Origin: Zobellia barbeyronii
GTDB taxonomy: Bacteria; Bacteroidota; Bacteroidia; Flavobacteriales; Flavobacteriaceae
Assembly: GCF_018603515.1 (NCBI RefSeq)
Contig: NZ_JACATN010000003.1
Span: 496,001 to 560,000, forward strand
Reading direction: 5' to 3'
Length of the DNA stretch: 64,000 bases
The position numbers and the translations under genes were made by a program. The notes beneath the pieces were generated by a model that saw only the letters and a program-made list of their open reading frames with translations, was not told where the DNA came from and ran no database searches. The number at the start of each line of letters is the position of its first letter. The first letter of the stretch is position 1. Below are positions 52,568 through 60,611 of the stretch, one piece after another.

Positions 52568-53884
52568 ATGACCGAACCGCTTCTACCCGCTCCGCTAATA
52601 ACCGATGATACTGTTGTTTTTGGACTTCTGGCCCTCTGCCTAGGCTTCATTTTTTATGGCTCATCTAAGAATACTGGCTTTTGGAGCAAATTCTACGGTA
52701 TTGTGCCTGGCGTGCTCATGTGTTACCTACTACCTGGTATACTTGCCTCTACAGGTATTGTTGCTGAAAAATGGGAGACTTTAAATGATGCTGGAGAAGT
52801 AATCACCCACACTTCTAGTCTTTACTATGTTGCAAGTAGGTACTTGCTGCCTGCTGCTTTAGTGCTCATGACCTTGAGTATCGACTTAAAAGCAATAGCT
52901 AACTTAGGCTCAAAGGCCTTGATTATGTTTTTAACGGGTAGTGTAGGGATTATTATTGGGGGACCAATTGCTATTTTAATAGTCTCTATTTTTTCCCCGG
53001 ATACCGTAGGTGGAAATGATTTTGATGCTATATGGAGAGGACTTTCTACCATTGCCGGTAGTTGGATTGGTGGTGGAGCTAACCAAGCTGCCATGTATGA
53101 AATCTTTAAATACAATCCTGAAAAATATGGTGCTATGGTATTGGTAGACATTGTTGTTGCCAATATCTGGATGGCTATTATTCTATTGGGTGTTGGCCGT
53201 ACCAAACAAATTGACAAATGGCTTAAAGCCGATACTTCCGCAATTGAAACCCTAAAGGTAAAGGTGACCGCCTTTTCCGAAAAAATAACCCGTGTACCTA
53301 CCATAAAAGATTATATGATGATGCTCTGCTTTGCGTTTGCTGCAACGGGTATTGCGCATTTCTTTGGTAATCATATTAGTGATATGCTAACGAACTCTTT
53401 TGAAAGCGTCCGTGATCAAAAAAGCTTTCTGTCTTTCTTGGGCTCCAGTTTCTTTTGGATGGTTGTTATTGCCACAGCAGTTGGCATAGCACTGTCATTT
53501 ACCAAAGCTAAAAATTACGAAGGTGCAGGTGCCAGTAAAATTGGCGGCATGTTCATTTATCTTCTTGTAGCGACCATAGGTATGAAAATGGACCTTGGAA
53601 AAGTGCTTGAAAACCCTGGCTTGATTGCCATTGGTTTTATATGGATATCCATTCATGCCGCCCTATTGATTCTCGTAGCAAAACTTATAAAGGCTCCCTT
53701 CTTCTTCTTAGCCGTAGGTAGCCAGGCAAATGTAGGCGGTGCCGCTTCGGCTCCCGTTGTAGCTGCCGAATTTCACCCATCGTTGACTTCCGTTGGGGTG
53801 CTTCTAGCTGTTTTTGGTTATGTAGTAGGTACTGGTGGCGCACTGCTTTGTGCGTATTTGATGGAGGTTGCTTCGGCTTTATAG
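52568..53884 (+). CDS. DUF819 family membrane protein (YjcL-like)
   Basis: A 438-residue integral membrane protein with about twelve helices. Conserved segments are GFWSKFYGIVPGVLMCYLLPG, ASRYLLPAALVLMTLSIDL, GSWIGGGANQAAM and VGSQANVGGAASAPVVAAEFHP, the last two of which resemble ligand-binding turns of carrier families. No transported substrate is known. It is the last gene of the PBP1A-DUF4177-HAD row, with 31 bases between HAD and its ATG, and converges with the aldo/keto reductase gene 30 bases on. Confidence 0.87.
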   Translation: MTEPLLPAPLITDDTVVFGLLALCLGFIFYGSSKNTGFWSKFYGIVPGVLMCYLLPGILASTGIVAEKWETLNDAGEVITHTSSLYYVASRYLLPAALVLMTLSIDLKAIANLGSKALIMFLTGSVGIIIGGPIAILIVSIFSPDTVGGNDFDAIWRGLSTIAGSWIGGGANQAAMYEIFKYNPEKYGAMVLVDIVVANIWMAIILLGVGRTKQIDKWLKADTSAIETLKVKVTAFSEKITRVPTIKDYMMMLCFAFAATGIAHFFGNHISDMLTNSFESVRDQKSFLSFLGSSFFWMVVIATAVGIALSFTKAKNYEGAGASKIGGMFIYLLVATIGMKMDLGKVLENPGLIAIGFIWISIHAALLILVAKLIKAPFFFLAVGSQANVGGAASAPVVAAEFHPSLTSVGVLLAVFGYVVGTGGALLCAYLMEVASAL

Positions 53885-53914
53885 GTGAATTAAGATATAT
53901 TAAAAAAAGTAAAT

Positions 53915-54889
53915 CTAACCCCAACTCAACTGACTGCGTTCCTCCCAATATACTTTGGAGTTTACTTTTGCCTTGGTAAGTTCTGCTAGTTCTTCTTCAT
54001 TTAAAGTGAAGGAATTCGCTTTTAAATTTTGTTCCAACTGATTAATATCTGCCGCTCCGCTCAGAACATAGTCGGGTTGAATAGCATCCATAACATATCT
54101 TAAGGCAATGGCATCCACGCCTACTTCATACCTTTTCGCCAAAGTTTGTAACGTAGCATATAAAGACTGGTATTGAGGATATTTTTCATTTTTAAAAACT
54201 CGCCCGTTTGCCATAGCTTCTTTGACTATAAGTTTTTTACCTTGTAATTTTATATCTCGTAAAACAGGCAAAACCGCTTGTTCCAGCATATTGAAGGTAA
54301 CTTGAAAACTATCAAAAACTACCTCGCCATCTATTCTTATCTGGAGTGCATTTTCTATAACTTCTTTTTGATTAGGGCCACTTGTAGACATCCCAATTTT
54401 AAGTCCAGTCGTTCTTTTTATGTCCAGCAATTTTTCTAATACTGGTTTATTCTGAAGCACGCCACTTTCAAAAGTCGCGGAATGAATTTGATAGTATTCC
54501 AAAGAGGGAAGCAGTTCCTTAGAAACTTGCCATTGCTCCGTTAGCTTCTCCAGAGAGTGTTCTTTTACTTCATGAGGACCATCATAGCCCAGTTCCCAAT
54601 TGGCAACATAGGTATAGCCCCATTTGGTTCCTAGGACTACATCTGTATGTTTCCGGCTATTGTGCCAAGCTTTCAAAAATTCTTCGCCTTTTCCGTAAGA
54701 CGGAGCGGTATCAAAATAACGTACGCCTTTCTCATAGGCCTCATCCAACACTTTTAAGGCATTGGCCCTAAAAGCAACTTCAGACTTATCCCTGTTGCCA
54801 GCATCAATATTTATATATTCCGGACGGCCCAAAGCGGCCATACCCAACCCAATTTGGGTTTTAGATGTATTCTCTGCCATAAATTTCAT
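53915..54889 (-). CDS. Aldo/keto reductase
   Basis: A 324-residue NADP-dependent oxidoreductase with the (beta/alpha)8 barrel. The catalytic tetrad is visible: D and Y in YFDTAPSYGKGEE, K in LGTKWGY and H in QIHSAT. FDTAPSYG places it with the sugar or pyridoxal-type AKR branch related to L-fucose and galactose dehydrogenases. The start codon comes one base after the stop of the SelO gene, so translation is coupled. The substrate is unknown. Confidence 0.9.
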   Translation of the reverse strand: MKFMAENTSKTQIGLGMAALGRPEYINIDAGNRDKSEVAFRANALKVLDEAYEKGVRYFDTAPSYGKGEEFLKAWHNSRKHTDVVLGTKWGYTYVANWELGYDGPHEVKEHSLEKLTEQWQVSKELLPSLEYYQIHSATFESGVLQNKPVLEKLLDIKRTTGLKIGMSTSGPNQKEVIENALQIRIDGEVVFDSFQVTFNMLEQAVLPVLRDIKLQGKKLIVKEAMANGRVFKNEKYPQYQSLYATLQTLAKRYEVGVDAIALRYVMDAIQPDYVLSGAADINQLEQNLKANSFTLNEEELAELTKAKVNSKVYWEERSQLSWG

Positions 54890-54890
54890 T

Positions 54891-56459
54891 TTACGAACTA
54901 CAAGACAACATGGAGCAACCTACTTTGTTACGCGCCCAATCCGGACGTTTGGCAAACCATTTTTCATTCTCTGGTTGCTCACCATACGGTTTTTTCAACA
55001 GTACAAACAATTCATCAATTAGAGCATAATCCCCTTTATCAGCTTCATCAATCGCCAATTGCGCCATGTAATTACGCAGCACATATTTAGGATTCACCTT
55101 ATTCATTTTTTCCTTTCTATCCGCGTCTGAAAGAGTTTCTTTTTTCAATCGAGTTTGATAAGTTGTAAACCAAAGCGTCCATTTATCTAACACTTCTCCC
55201 GTTACTTCATCTGGAGTATAGAAAGCATCCTCAACAATTTTCAGAAACGAATCTACATCATTGGAGTCCTTTTCAAACTCAGCTAAATTCCGAAAGAACA
55301 AAGTCATGTCGGTTTCCGTAAGCTGTAGGTTTTCTTCTAAATCATTCAGCAATTGTTGGTCCAAATCATCCTTTTCATAAAGTCCAATTTTAGACTTCAT
55401 CATATCCAAATACTTCTCCTCGAACTTCGTTTTAAATCCTTCCAAAACATTCTCCAAAGGTTCCGCTTCTTCTATCAACGGAAAAATAGCATTGGCCAAT
55501 TGGTATAAATTCCACAACCCAATATTAGGCTGATTCCCGTACCGGTATCTACTATGCTGGCGATCTGTAGTATTTGGCGTCCATCCGTGGTCATAACCTT
55601 CTAACCAACCGTAAGGGCCGTAATCTATGGTCAAACCTAGAATGCTAAGATTGTCTGTATTCATAACGCCGTGCACAAAACCTACACGTTGCCAGTGTAC
55701 CAACATCTCCAAAGTAGCATCTGCCACAGCTTGAAAAAATTGAGCATACGTTTCTTTGGAAGGCTCCCCTAACTCTGGAAAAAAGTGTTTTAAAGTATAA
55801 TCCACCAACGTTCTCATGGTTGCGGTATCTTCCCGCGCAGCAAAAATCTGATAGTTTCCGAAACGGAGAAAAGAAGGTGCAATCCGGCTAACGACTGCCC
55901 CTTTCTCATAAGCGGCATTCCCGTTATAAAGTACATCACGAAGTACTTGATCACCAGTTAACGCTAATGATAACGCGCGTGTTGTAGGAACGCCCAAATG
56001 GTACATGGCCTCACTGCACAAATATTCCCGAATGGACGAACGCAAAACTGCAAGTCCGTCTGCAGTTCTGGAATATGGCGTTTCACCAGCACCTTTTAAT
56101 TGCAGTGCCCAGTGTTTTCCGTTATGTTCTATTTCCGTTAAGTTAATAGCTCTACCATCTCCCAACTGCCCGGCCCAGTTACCAAACTGGTGACCGCCAT
56201 AGCACATGGCATACGGAGTGGTTCCGTCTATAACTTTATTACCCGTAAAGATTTTTAGAAATTCTTCGCTTTGAGTATCTTCTTTGGAAAAGCCCAGTTC
56301 GTTGGCCATTTCTGGCGATACATGAACCATACTTGGATTGGCCGTCTGCTTAGGAGTAGCATATGAAAAGCAGGCTTTTTCAACCTGTCTTCTGCTATTC
56401 TCCATGATAGGATCGGCCGGCAATTCTTTATTAAAAGTCTCTTGTATGTTGAATTTCAT
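54891..56459 (-). CDS. selO: Protein adenylyltransferase SelO (YdiU)
   Basis: A 522-residue pseudokinase that transfers AMP from ATP to target proteins. Conserved blocks are YGGHQFGNWAGQLGDGRAI, LQLKGAGETPYSRTADGLAVLRS, VHGVMNTDNLSILG and IDYGPYGWLEGYDHGWTPN. The protein ends CSMLSCSS; the cysteine at position 520, third from the end, corresponds to selenocysteine in the mammalian enzyme. It lies 50 bases downstream of rpiA and is directly followed by the aldo/keto reductase gene. In bacteria the targets are redox proteins such as SucA, so a redox-stress role is plausible. Confidence 0.93.
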   Translation of the reverse strand: MKFNIQETFNKELPADPIMENSRRQVEKACFSYATPKQTANPSMVHVSPEMANELGFSKEDTQSEEFLKIFTGNKVIDGTTPYAMCYGGHQFGNWAGQLGDGRAINLTEIEHNGKHWALQLKGAGETPYSRTADGLAVLRSSIREYLCSEAMYHLGVPTTRALSLALTGDQVLRDVLYNGNAAYEKGAVVSRIAPSFLRFGNYQIFAAREDTATMRTLVDYTLKHFFPELGEPSKETYAQFFQAVADATLEMLVHWQRVGFVHGVMNTDNLSILGLTIDYGPYGWLEGYDHGWTPNTTDRQHSRYRYGNQPNIGLWNLYQLANAIFPLIEEAEPLENVLEGFKTKFEEKYLDMMKSKIGLYEKDDLDQQLLNDLEENLQLTETDMTLFFRNLAEFEKDSNDVDSFLKIVEDAFYTPDEVTGEVLDKWTLWFTTYQTRLKKETLSDADRKEKMNKVNPKYVLRNYMAQLAIDEADKGDYALIDELFVLLKKPYGEQPENEKWFAKRPDWARNKVGCSMLSCSS

Positions 56460-56509
56460 CTATTTCTTTTTTTTGTAATTTTTTCACCTCTCCTCAAAAA
56501 ATAGAGCGG

Positions 56510-57184
56510 TTACTTTTTAAAGGTAACAACCTTGTTCCCTTGCCCCATTAAAACAATATCCGTAGAGGTTAAGAAAAGTCCGGTTTCCACCACACCTGGG
56601 ATTTGAATGAGATGATTGTTCAGTTCCTGTAAATCATCTTTTTTAAAAATATCGACATCTATTATGCAATTATTCTCGTCGGTCTTATATACCTCATTAT
56701 TCTTCATGCGTAATTGTGGTTTCAAATCCATATTATGCAATTCAGAAATAATAATTTCTGTAGCAAAAGGTATGGTTTCCACAGGTAGTTTGAATTTTCC
56801 TAAACGGTCTACCTTTTTACCTGAATCTGCAATAATGATGTTAAACCTTGAATTATGGGCCAATATTTTTTCTCTGAGCAATGCTCCTCCTCCACCTTTT
56901 ATCAGCTGAAATTTAGGATCAAACTCATCGGCTCCATCAATATTAATATCCATCGTTCCCGCATCATCTAAAGAGATTAAAGATATACCGGCTTGTTTAG
57001 CCAATTTGGCGGTAGCATCTGAGGACGGTATGCCTTTCATTATGAGTCCGCCTGCAACTCTTTTACCCAGTTCAGCTATCATAAACGCTGCAGTAGAACC
57101 TGAACCCAAGCCCACTAACATACCATTCTTTACATAATCTGCGGAAGCAATAGCTGCTATCCATTTTTCGTTTTCGACGTTCAT
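56510..57184 (-). CDS. rpiA: Ribose-5-phosphate isomerase A
   Basis: A 224-residue enzyme of the pentose phosphate pathway that interconverts ribose-5-phosphate and ribulose-5-phosphate. The family motifs are VGLGSGSTAAFMI (phosphate site), IPSSDATAKLAKQAG, DINIDGADEFDP with the catalytic Asp and Glu, and KGGGGALLREKI. A possible minus-strand -7 box (TATTTTTG) is at 57293-57300, about 110 bases upstream. It precedes selO by 50 bases. Confidence 0.95.
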   Translation of the reverse strand: MNVENEKWIAAIASADYVKNGMLVGLGSGSTAAFMIAELGKRVAGGLIMKGIPSSDATAKLAKQAGISLISLDDAGTMDINIDGADEFDPKFQLIKGGGGALLREKILAHNSRFNIIIADSGKKVDRLGKFKLPVETIPFATEIIISELHNMDLKPQLRMKNNEVYKTDENNCIIDVDIFKKDDLQELNNHLIQIPGVVETGLFLTSTDIVLMGQGNKVVTFKK

Positions 57185-57292
57185 ATGCTACCCATTTAAA
57201 AAAATTCGATAATTGAAAAGATATAAAATTATTTGCAGAACCATGACTCTTATTAGTCGTAATCCGAGCTGTTTTCTTTCGTAAAATCAACA

Positions 57293-57300
57293 CAAAAATA
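57293..57300 (-). promoter_or_regulatory. Putative -7 box (TATTTTTG on the minus strand) for rpiA
   Basis: CAAAAATA on the plus strand. It would give an mRNA leader of about 100 bases for rpiA. No good TTG element is seen at the expected spacing. Confidence 0.3.
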
Positions 57301-57392
57301 GAGTACTATTTGCTAATCATTCAGCAATTTCAAAAATAGCTTCTAAAGGAAACCAAAAAAATTACAGATATTTGCGCCACCAAAAACTATAC

Positions 57393-58094
57393 ATGAAAAA
57401 CATATTTCTTTTAAGTGCCATTTCTATTCTATTGCTTTCTTGTGGAGGCGAAACCAAAAACACCATGACCGTTACCGGAAATGTAAAAGGTCTTAAAAAA
57501 GGTACACTCTACCTTCAGCACGTGCCCGACTCGGTTTTGACTACCATAGATTCTTTGCAAATAGAGGGTAATGGGAATTTTACTTTCACAACAGAACTTG
57601 AAAGTCCAGAGATTTTCTACCTCTACTTAAATAAAAAAGATGCTAGTGATTTAAACGACCGTATTACCTTTTTTGGTGAACCTGGTACGATTACCATAAA
57701 TACATCTTGGAACACTTTTGATACCAATGCAGAAATAACAGGCTCTGAAAGTCAAGAAAAATTGGAAGAATACAGAAAAACAATGTCTCGGTTTAATATG
57801 AAGACCTTAGAAATTGTTCAAATGGCGAATGACCCTAATAATGTTTTGGATTCATTGCAACTAGACTCTGTTCAAACGTTGAGTGACCGAAATTTACAAC
57901 GTGGTTATGCTTTCTCTGTAAACTACGCAATTAATAACAAGAACTCATATATAGCTCCTTATATAGCATTAAATGAAGTACCTGATGCTAATGTGAAGTA
58001 TCTAGATTCTATTTACAATGTATTATCTCCGGAAGTATCGGACTCCAAATACGGCAAGCAATTAAAAACGTATTTAGAAACTATTAAAAAGTAA
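57393..58094 (+). CDS. DUF4369-domain lipoprotein
   Basis: A 233-residue lipoprotein with lipobox LLSC (C17) followed by GGETKN. The mature part opens MTVTGNVKGLKKGTLYLQHVPD..TTIDSLQIEGNGNFTF, the DUF4369 beta domain usually found in front of a thioredoxin domain. Here the thioredoxin part is missing; the rest is an all-helical tail (about 125-233), so this is the stand-alone version. The function is unknown; such proteins are probably periplasmic. I use ATG 57393 because it gives the lipoprotein signal. Confidence 0.82.
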   Translation: MKNIFLLSAISILLLSCGGETKNTMTVTGNVKGLKKGTLYLQHVPDSVLTTIDSLQIEGNGNFTFTTELESPEIFYLYLNKKDASDLNDRITFFGEPGTITINTSWNTFDTNAEITGSESQEKLEEYRKTMSRFNMKTLEIVQMANDPNNVLDSLQLDSVQTLSDRNLQRGYAFSVNYAINNKNSYIAPYIALNEVPDANVKYLDSIYNVLSPEVSDSKYGKQLKTYLETIKK

Positions 58095-58119
58095 AAAAGC
58101 CCGCAATTGCGGGCTTTTT
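58094..58119. terminator. Bidirectional terminator
   Basis: A perfect 26-bp palindrome (AAAAAGCCCGCAA and complement) with A and T runs at the ends, between the plus-strand DUF4369 gene and the minus-strand gene ending at 58139. Its first base is the last base of the DUF4369 stop codon. Confidence 0.9.
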
Positions 58120-58138
58120 AATTTAGTTCTCAGAAGGC

Positions 58139-58408
58139 TTAACCTAATTTGTTCACCTTTTCAACAAGACCAGTAGCCTTTGTTTCCAATTCTTTACGAA
58201 CATCGTTTAAGTGTTTCTTTCTGTTATCAACACCTCTTTGGTTCACTTTCTGAATAAGGCTGTCAAAAGTCTCGATAGCTTCATCAATTACTTTTGCTCC
58301 TTCTTTAGATTCTTGGTCAGCATTTGCAGCCTCTACTATGTATACCGCTTCAATGATGTCACCTAAGACATTATTAATATCCTTCTTTAATTCTTTTACA
58401 CTTGCCAT
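58139..58408 (-). CDS. Small helical protein of unknown function
   Basis: An 89-residue, highly charged, entirely helical protein (MASVKELKKDINNVLGDIIEAV, VIDEAIETFDSLIQKVNQ, LNDVRKELETKATGLVEKVN) without cysteines or a signal peptide. I recall it as a conserved flavobacterial hypothetical with no known role; phasin-like or coiled-coil dimer behaviour is plausible from the heptads. It is encoded downstream of manA in the same direction. A minus-strand TATTTTTG (58426-58433) lies 18 bases before the ATG and could be its own promoter. Confidence 0.75.
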   Translation of the reverse strand: MASVKELKKDINNVLGDIIEAVYIVEAANADQESKEGAKVIDEAIETFDSLIQKVNQRGVDNRKKHLNDVRKELETKATGLVEKVNKLG

Positions 58409-58490
58409 TATCAATAAATTTTACGCAAAAATACGCTATTTATAATCAATTTGTATAGAAAATATTTATCCCAAAACGCAATTTCACCCT

Positions 58491-59453
58491 TTAAATGGTT
58501 ACTTCTAAGAGCTTAGCCCCTTGAGTTGTAATTTTAATAGTATTGGATGCAGCAGGTAAAAGCGTAGTTTCTCCCTTTTTAATTTCTACTGAACCGTTTT
58601 CATTAGCTATAGTAGCCGAACCGCCTACACACATAAAAATAGTGAACGAATCACGATTAGTTACATCTTGCGTTAAACCTGAATTTAGATCTAAGAAGTC
58701 AGTTTTGAAATACGGACAGTCTACCATATCATTCACGGTATTCTTATCGTTTTTATACTCGACTTTAAAATCGTCTTTCTTATTATAATCAATTGCATCC
58801 AACGCTTGCTCCGTATGCAACTCTCTAAGATTTCCGTTTTTGTCTTTTCTGTTAAAATCAAACACACGATAGGTAACATCTGATGTCTGTTGGATTTCCG
58901 CCAAAAGAACCCCAGCCCCTATGGCATGAATTTTTCCTGTATTGATAAAAAACGTATCTCCCTCTTTTACCTTTTCATAGTTCAAAAGGTCTAGAAGCGT
59001 ATCATTTTCGATACTCTTTGCATACTCCTCTTTGCTAACATCTTTGTTGAAACCTACTATTAAGCTAGCATCATCATCAGCATCCATAACATACCACATT
59101 TCAGTTTTTCCGAATGAATTATGACGCTTTTTAGCCAATTCATCATTAGGGTGTAACTGAATAGATAAGTCCTGTTTAGCATCAATAAACTTGATTAGAA
59201 TTGGAAAATCGGTTCCAAAACGTTTATAAACGCTCTTACCCAATACACTCTCTGGGTCTTTTTCTATAAGGTCTTGTAGTGAAGCTCCCGCTAAATCTCC
59301 GTTGGAAACCACAGAAATATCACCTGGAACAGTTGAGAGTTCCCAGCTTTCGCCAGTAATATCATTTTCAATAGGCTTACCCAAAACATCTTTGAGTTTA
59401 GTTCCGCCCCAAAGGCGCTCTTTTAAAATAGGATTGAATTTTAAGGGATGCAT
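58491..59453 (-). CDS. manA: Mannose-6-phosphate isomerase, type I
   Basis: A 320-residue cupin-fold, zinc-dependent isomerase linking fructose-6-phosphate and mannose-6-phosphate. Markers are LKERLWGG, SWELSTVPG, FIDAKQDLSIQLHPND with the zinc-binding Gln and His, KTEMWYVM, and a HAIGAGVLLAEIQQTSDVTYRVFDF segment with the active-site His and Arg. It is short relative to eukaryotic type I enzymes, as is usual for the bacterial single-subunit branch. It lies 32 bases downstream of queD. Confidence 0.93.
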   Translation of the reverse strand: MHPLKFNPILKERLWGGTKLKDVLGKPIENDITGESWELSTVPGDISVVSNGDLAGASLQDLIEKDPESVLGKSVYKRFGTDFPILIKFIDAKQDLSIQLHPNDELAKKRHNSFGKTEMWYVMDADDDASLIVGFNKDVSKEEYAKSIENDTLLDLLNYEKVKEGDTFFINTGKIHAIGAGVLLAEIQQTSDVTYRVFDFNRKDKNGNLRELHTEQALDAIDYNKKDDFKVEYKNDKNTVNDMVDCPYFKTDFLDLNSGLTQDVTNRDSFTIFMCVGGSATIANENGSVEIKKGETTLLPAASNTIKITTQGAKLLEVTI

Positions 59454-59485
59454 AGCGTTTGTTTATGGTTATTTATTTTTTAGTT

Positions 59486-59893
59486 CTAACCAGAAAAGGT
59501 TACAAAATTTCGGGGAGTTTCATATAAAACAACTTCAAGCTCGTGCTTTTCGTTGATGTGTGGTCGTAATTTTTTCCAAATAACAATAGATATATTCTCT
59601 GCAGTTGGGTTTAGGTCTTTAAATTCTGGAACCTCAACATTTAGATTTTTATGGTCCAAAGCATCTTCTACTTTTTCCTCTATCAAATCTTTTAAGACTT
59701 TCATATCCATTACAAAACCAGTCTCTGGGTCTATTTCACCGGTAACACTCACAATTAACTCATAATTGTGACCATGGTAGTTGGGGTTATTACACTTTCC
59801 GAAGACCTTGGTGTTTTTATCATCGCTCCAACCTTTGTTATACAAACGGTGGGCGGCGTTAAAATGGGCCTTTCTACTAACCTTTACTTTCAT
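59486..59893 (-). CDS. queD: 6-carboxytetrahydropterin synthase QueD / PTPS family
   Basis: A 135-residue tunnel-fold enzyme. Zinc histidines are in FNAAHRLYNKGW and in YHGHNYELIV; the catalytic cysteine is in KCNNPNYHGHN. It converts dihydroneopterin triphosphate to 6-carboxytetrahydropterin for queuosine synthesis; a 6-pyruvoyltetrahydropterin synthase activity is the alternative. Its first 17 bases overlap the 3' end of idi. Confidence 0.9.
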   Translation of the reverse strand: MKVKVSRKAHFNAAHRLYNKGWSDDKNTKVFGKCNNPNYHGHNYELIVSVTGEIDPETGFVMDMKVLKDLIEEKVEDALDHKNLNVEVPEFKDLNPTAENISIVIWKKLRPHINEKHELEVVLYETPRNFVTFSG

Positions 59894-60422
59894 CTTCAGT
59901 TGCGTTTTGGCCTATGTGATCATAAAATTTTTCAAAAATAATCTTGAACCAAGCAGTGTAGGTATCCGGATTTTCGGCAATATCTTTTTTGATATCTGCG
60001 GGTTTCATCCATTTCCAATCTGCTACCTCATCAGGATTAATTTGTGGTTCACCAATATAGCTACCCATCATTACGTGGTCTAGCTCATGTTCCGTAAGAC
60101 CATTGTCAAAAGGCGCTTTGTATATAAAAGAGAACAATTCTTTAAGTTCCGTTACAAAACCCATCTCTTCTTGTAGCCTTCTTTTTCCCGCCTGTATATT
60201 ACTTTCGCCCACACGTTGGTGGCTGCAACAGGTATTGGTCCAAAGTTGAGGAGAATGGTATTTGTGCGATGCTCTTTGCTGCAACATGGTTTCACCCTTG
60301 TCGTTCATTACAAAAACAGAAAATGCACGGTGGAGCACAGCCTTCTCGTGTGCTTCCATTTTAGGCATCGTACCTATTTGATTATTGTCTTGGTCTACCA
60401 AGATTACTTCTTCTTCTTTCAA
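59877..60422 (-). CDS. idi: Isopentenyl-diphosphate delta-isomerase, type I
   Basis: A 181-residue Nudix-fold isomerase that converts isopentenyl diphosphate to dimethylallyl diphosphate for isoprenoid synthesis. The active-site cysteine is in TNTCCSHQR, and HRAFSVFVMNDKGETMLQQR with the Nudix-like GKRRLQEEMGF supplies the metal site; the catalytic Glu is in GLTEHELDHV. It is the first gene of an idi-queD-manA run; the next gene overlaps it by 17 bases. A possible minus-strand -7 box (TATTTTTG) is at 60467-60474. Confidence 0.93.
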   Translation of the reverse strand: MKEEEVILVDQDNNQIGTMPKMEAHEKAVLHRAFSVFVMNDKGETMLQQRASHKYHSPQLWTNTCCSHQRVGESNIQAGKRRLQEEMGFVTELKELFSFIYKAPFDNGLTEHELDHVMMGSYIGEPQINPDEVADWKWMKPADIKKDIAENPDTYTAWFKIIFEKFYDHIGQNATEDESKG

Positions 60423-60466
60423 TACTAATATTTTTCTTTAGAGGGAATAAAGATGTTCTTCAATTA

Positions 60467-60474
60467 CAAAAATA
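60467..60474 (-). promoter_or_regulatory. Putative -7 box (TATTTTTG on the minus strand) for idi
   Basis: CAAAAATA on the plus strand, 45 bases upstream of the idi ATG. A CAA at 60498-60500 could be the complement of the TTG element, but with a long 23-base spacer. Confidence 0.35.
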
Positions 60475-60554
60475 GCACCTTTACATTAGTATCATGCCAA
60501 CAGCGTAATAAAATATAGTTATAGAACTACTAATTCCTACCTTTTTAAAAACAG

Positions 60555-60585
60555 AAAACCCCTGAATTAAAGCTCAGAGGTTTTT
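60555..60585 (-). terminator. Terminator after the T9SS surface protein gene
   Basis: An 11-bp stem with one mismatch (AAAACCCCTGA / TCAGAGGTTTT) with an 8-base loop, 27 bases after the minus-strand stop. On the minus strand a T-rich stretch follows. Confidence 0.75.
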
Positions 60586-60611
60586 GTTTAAGTATTATTT
60601 AAAAGCTAACA

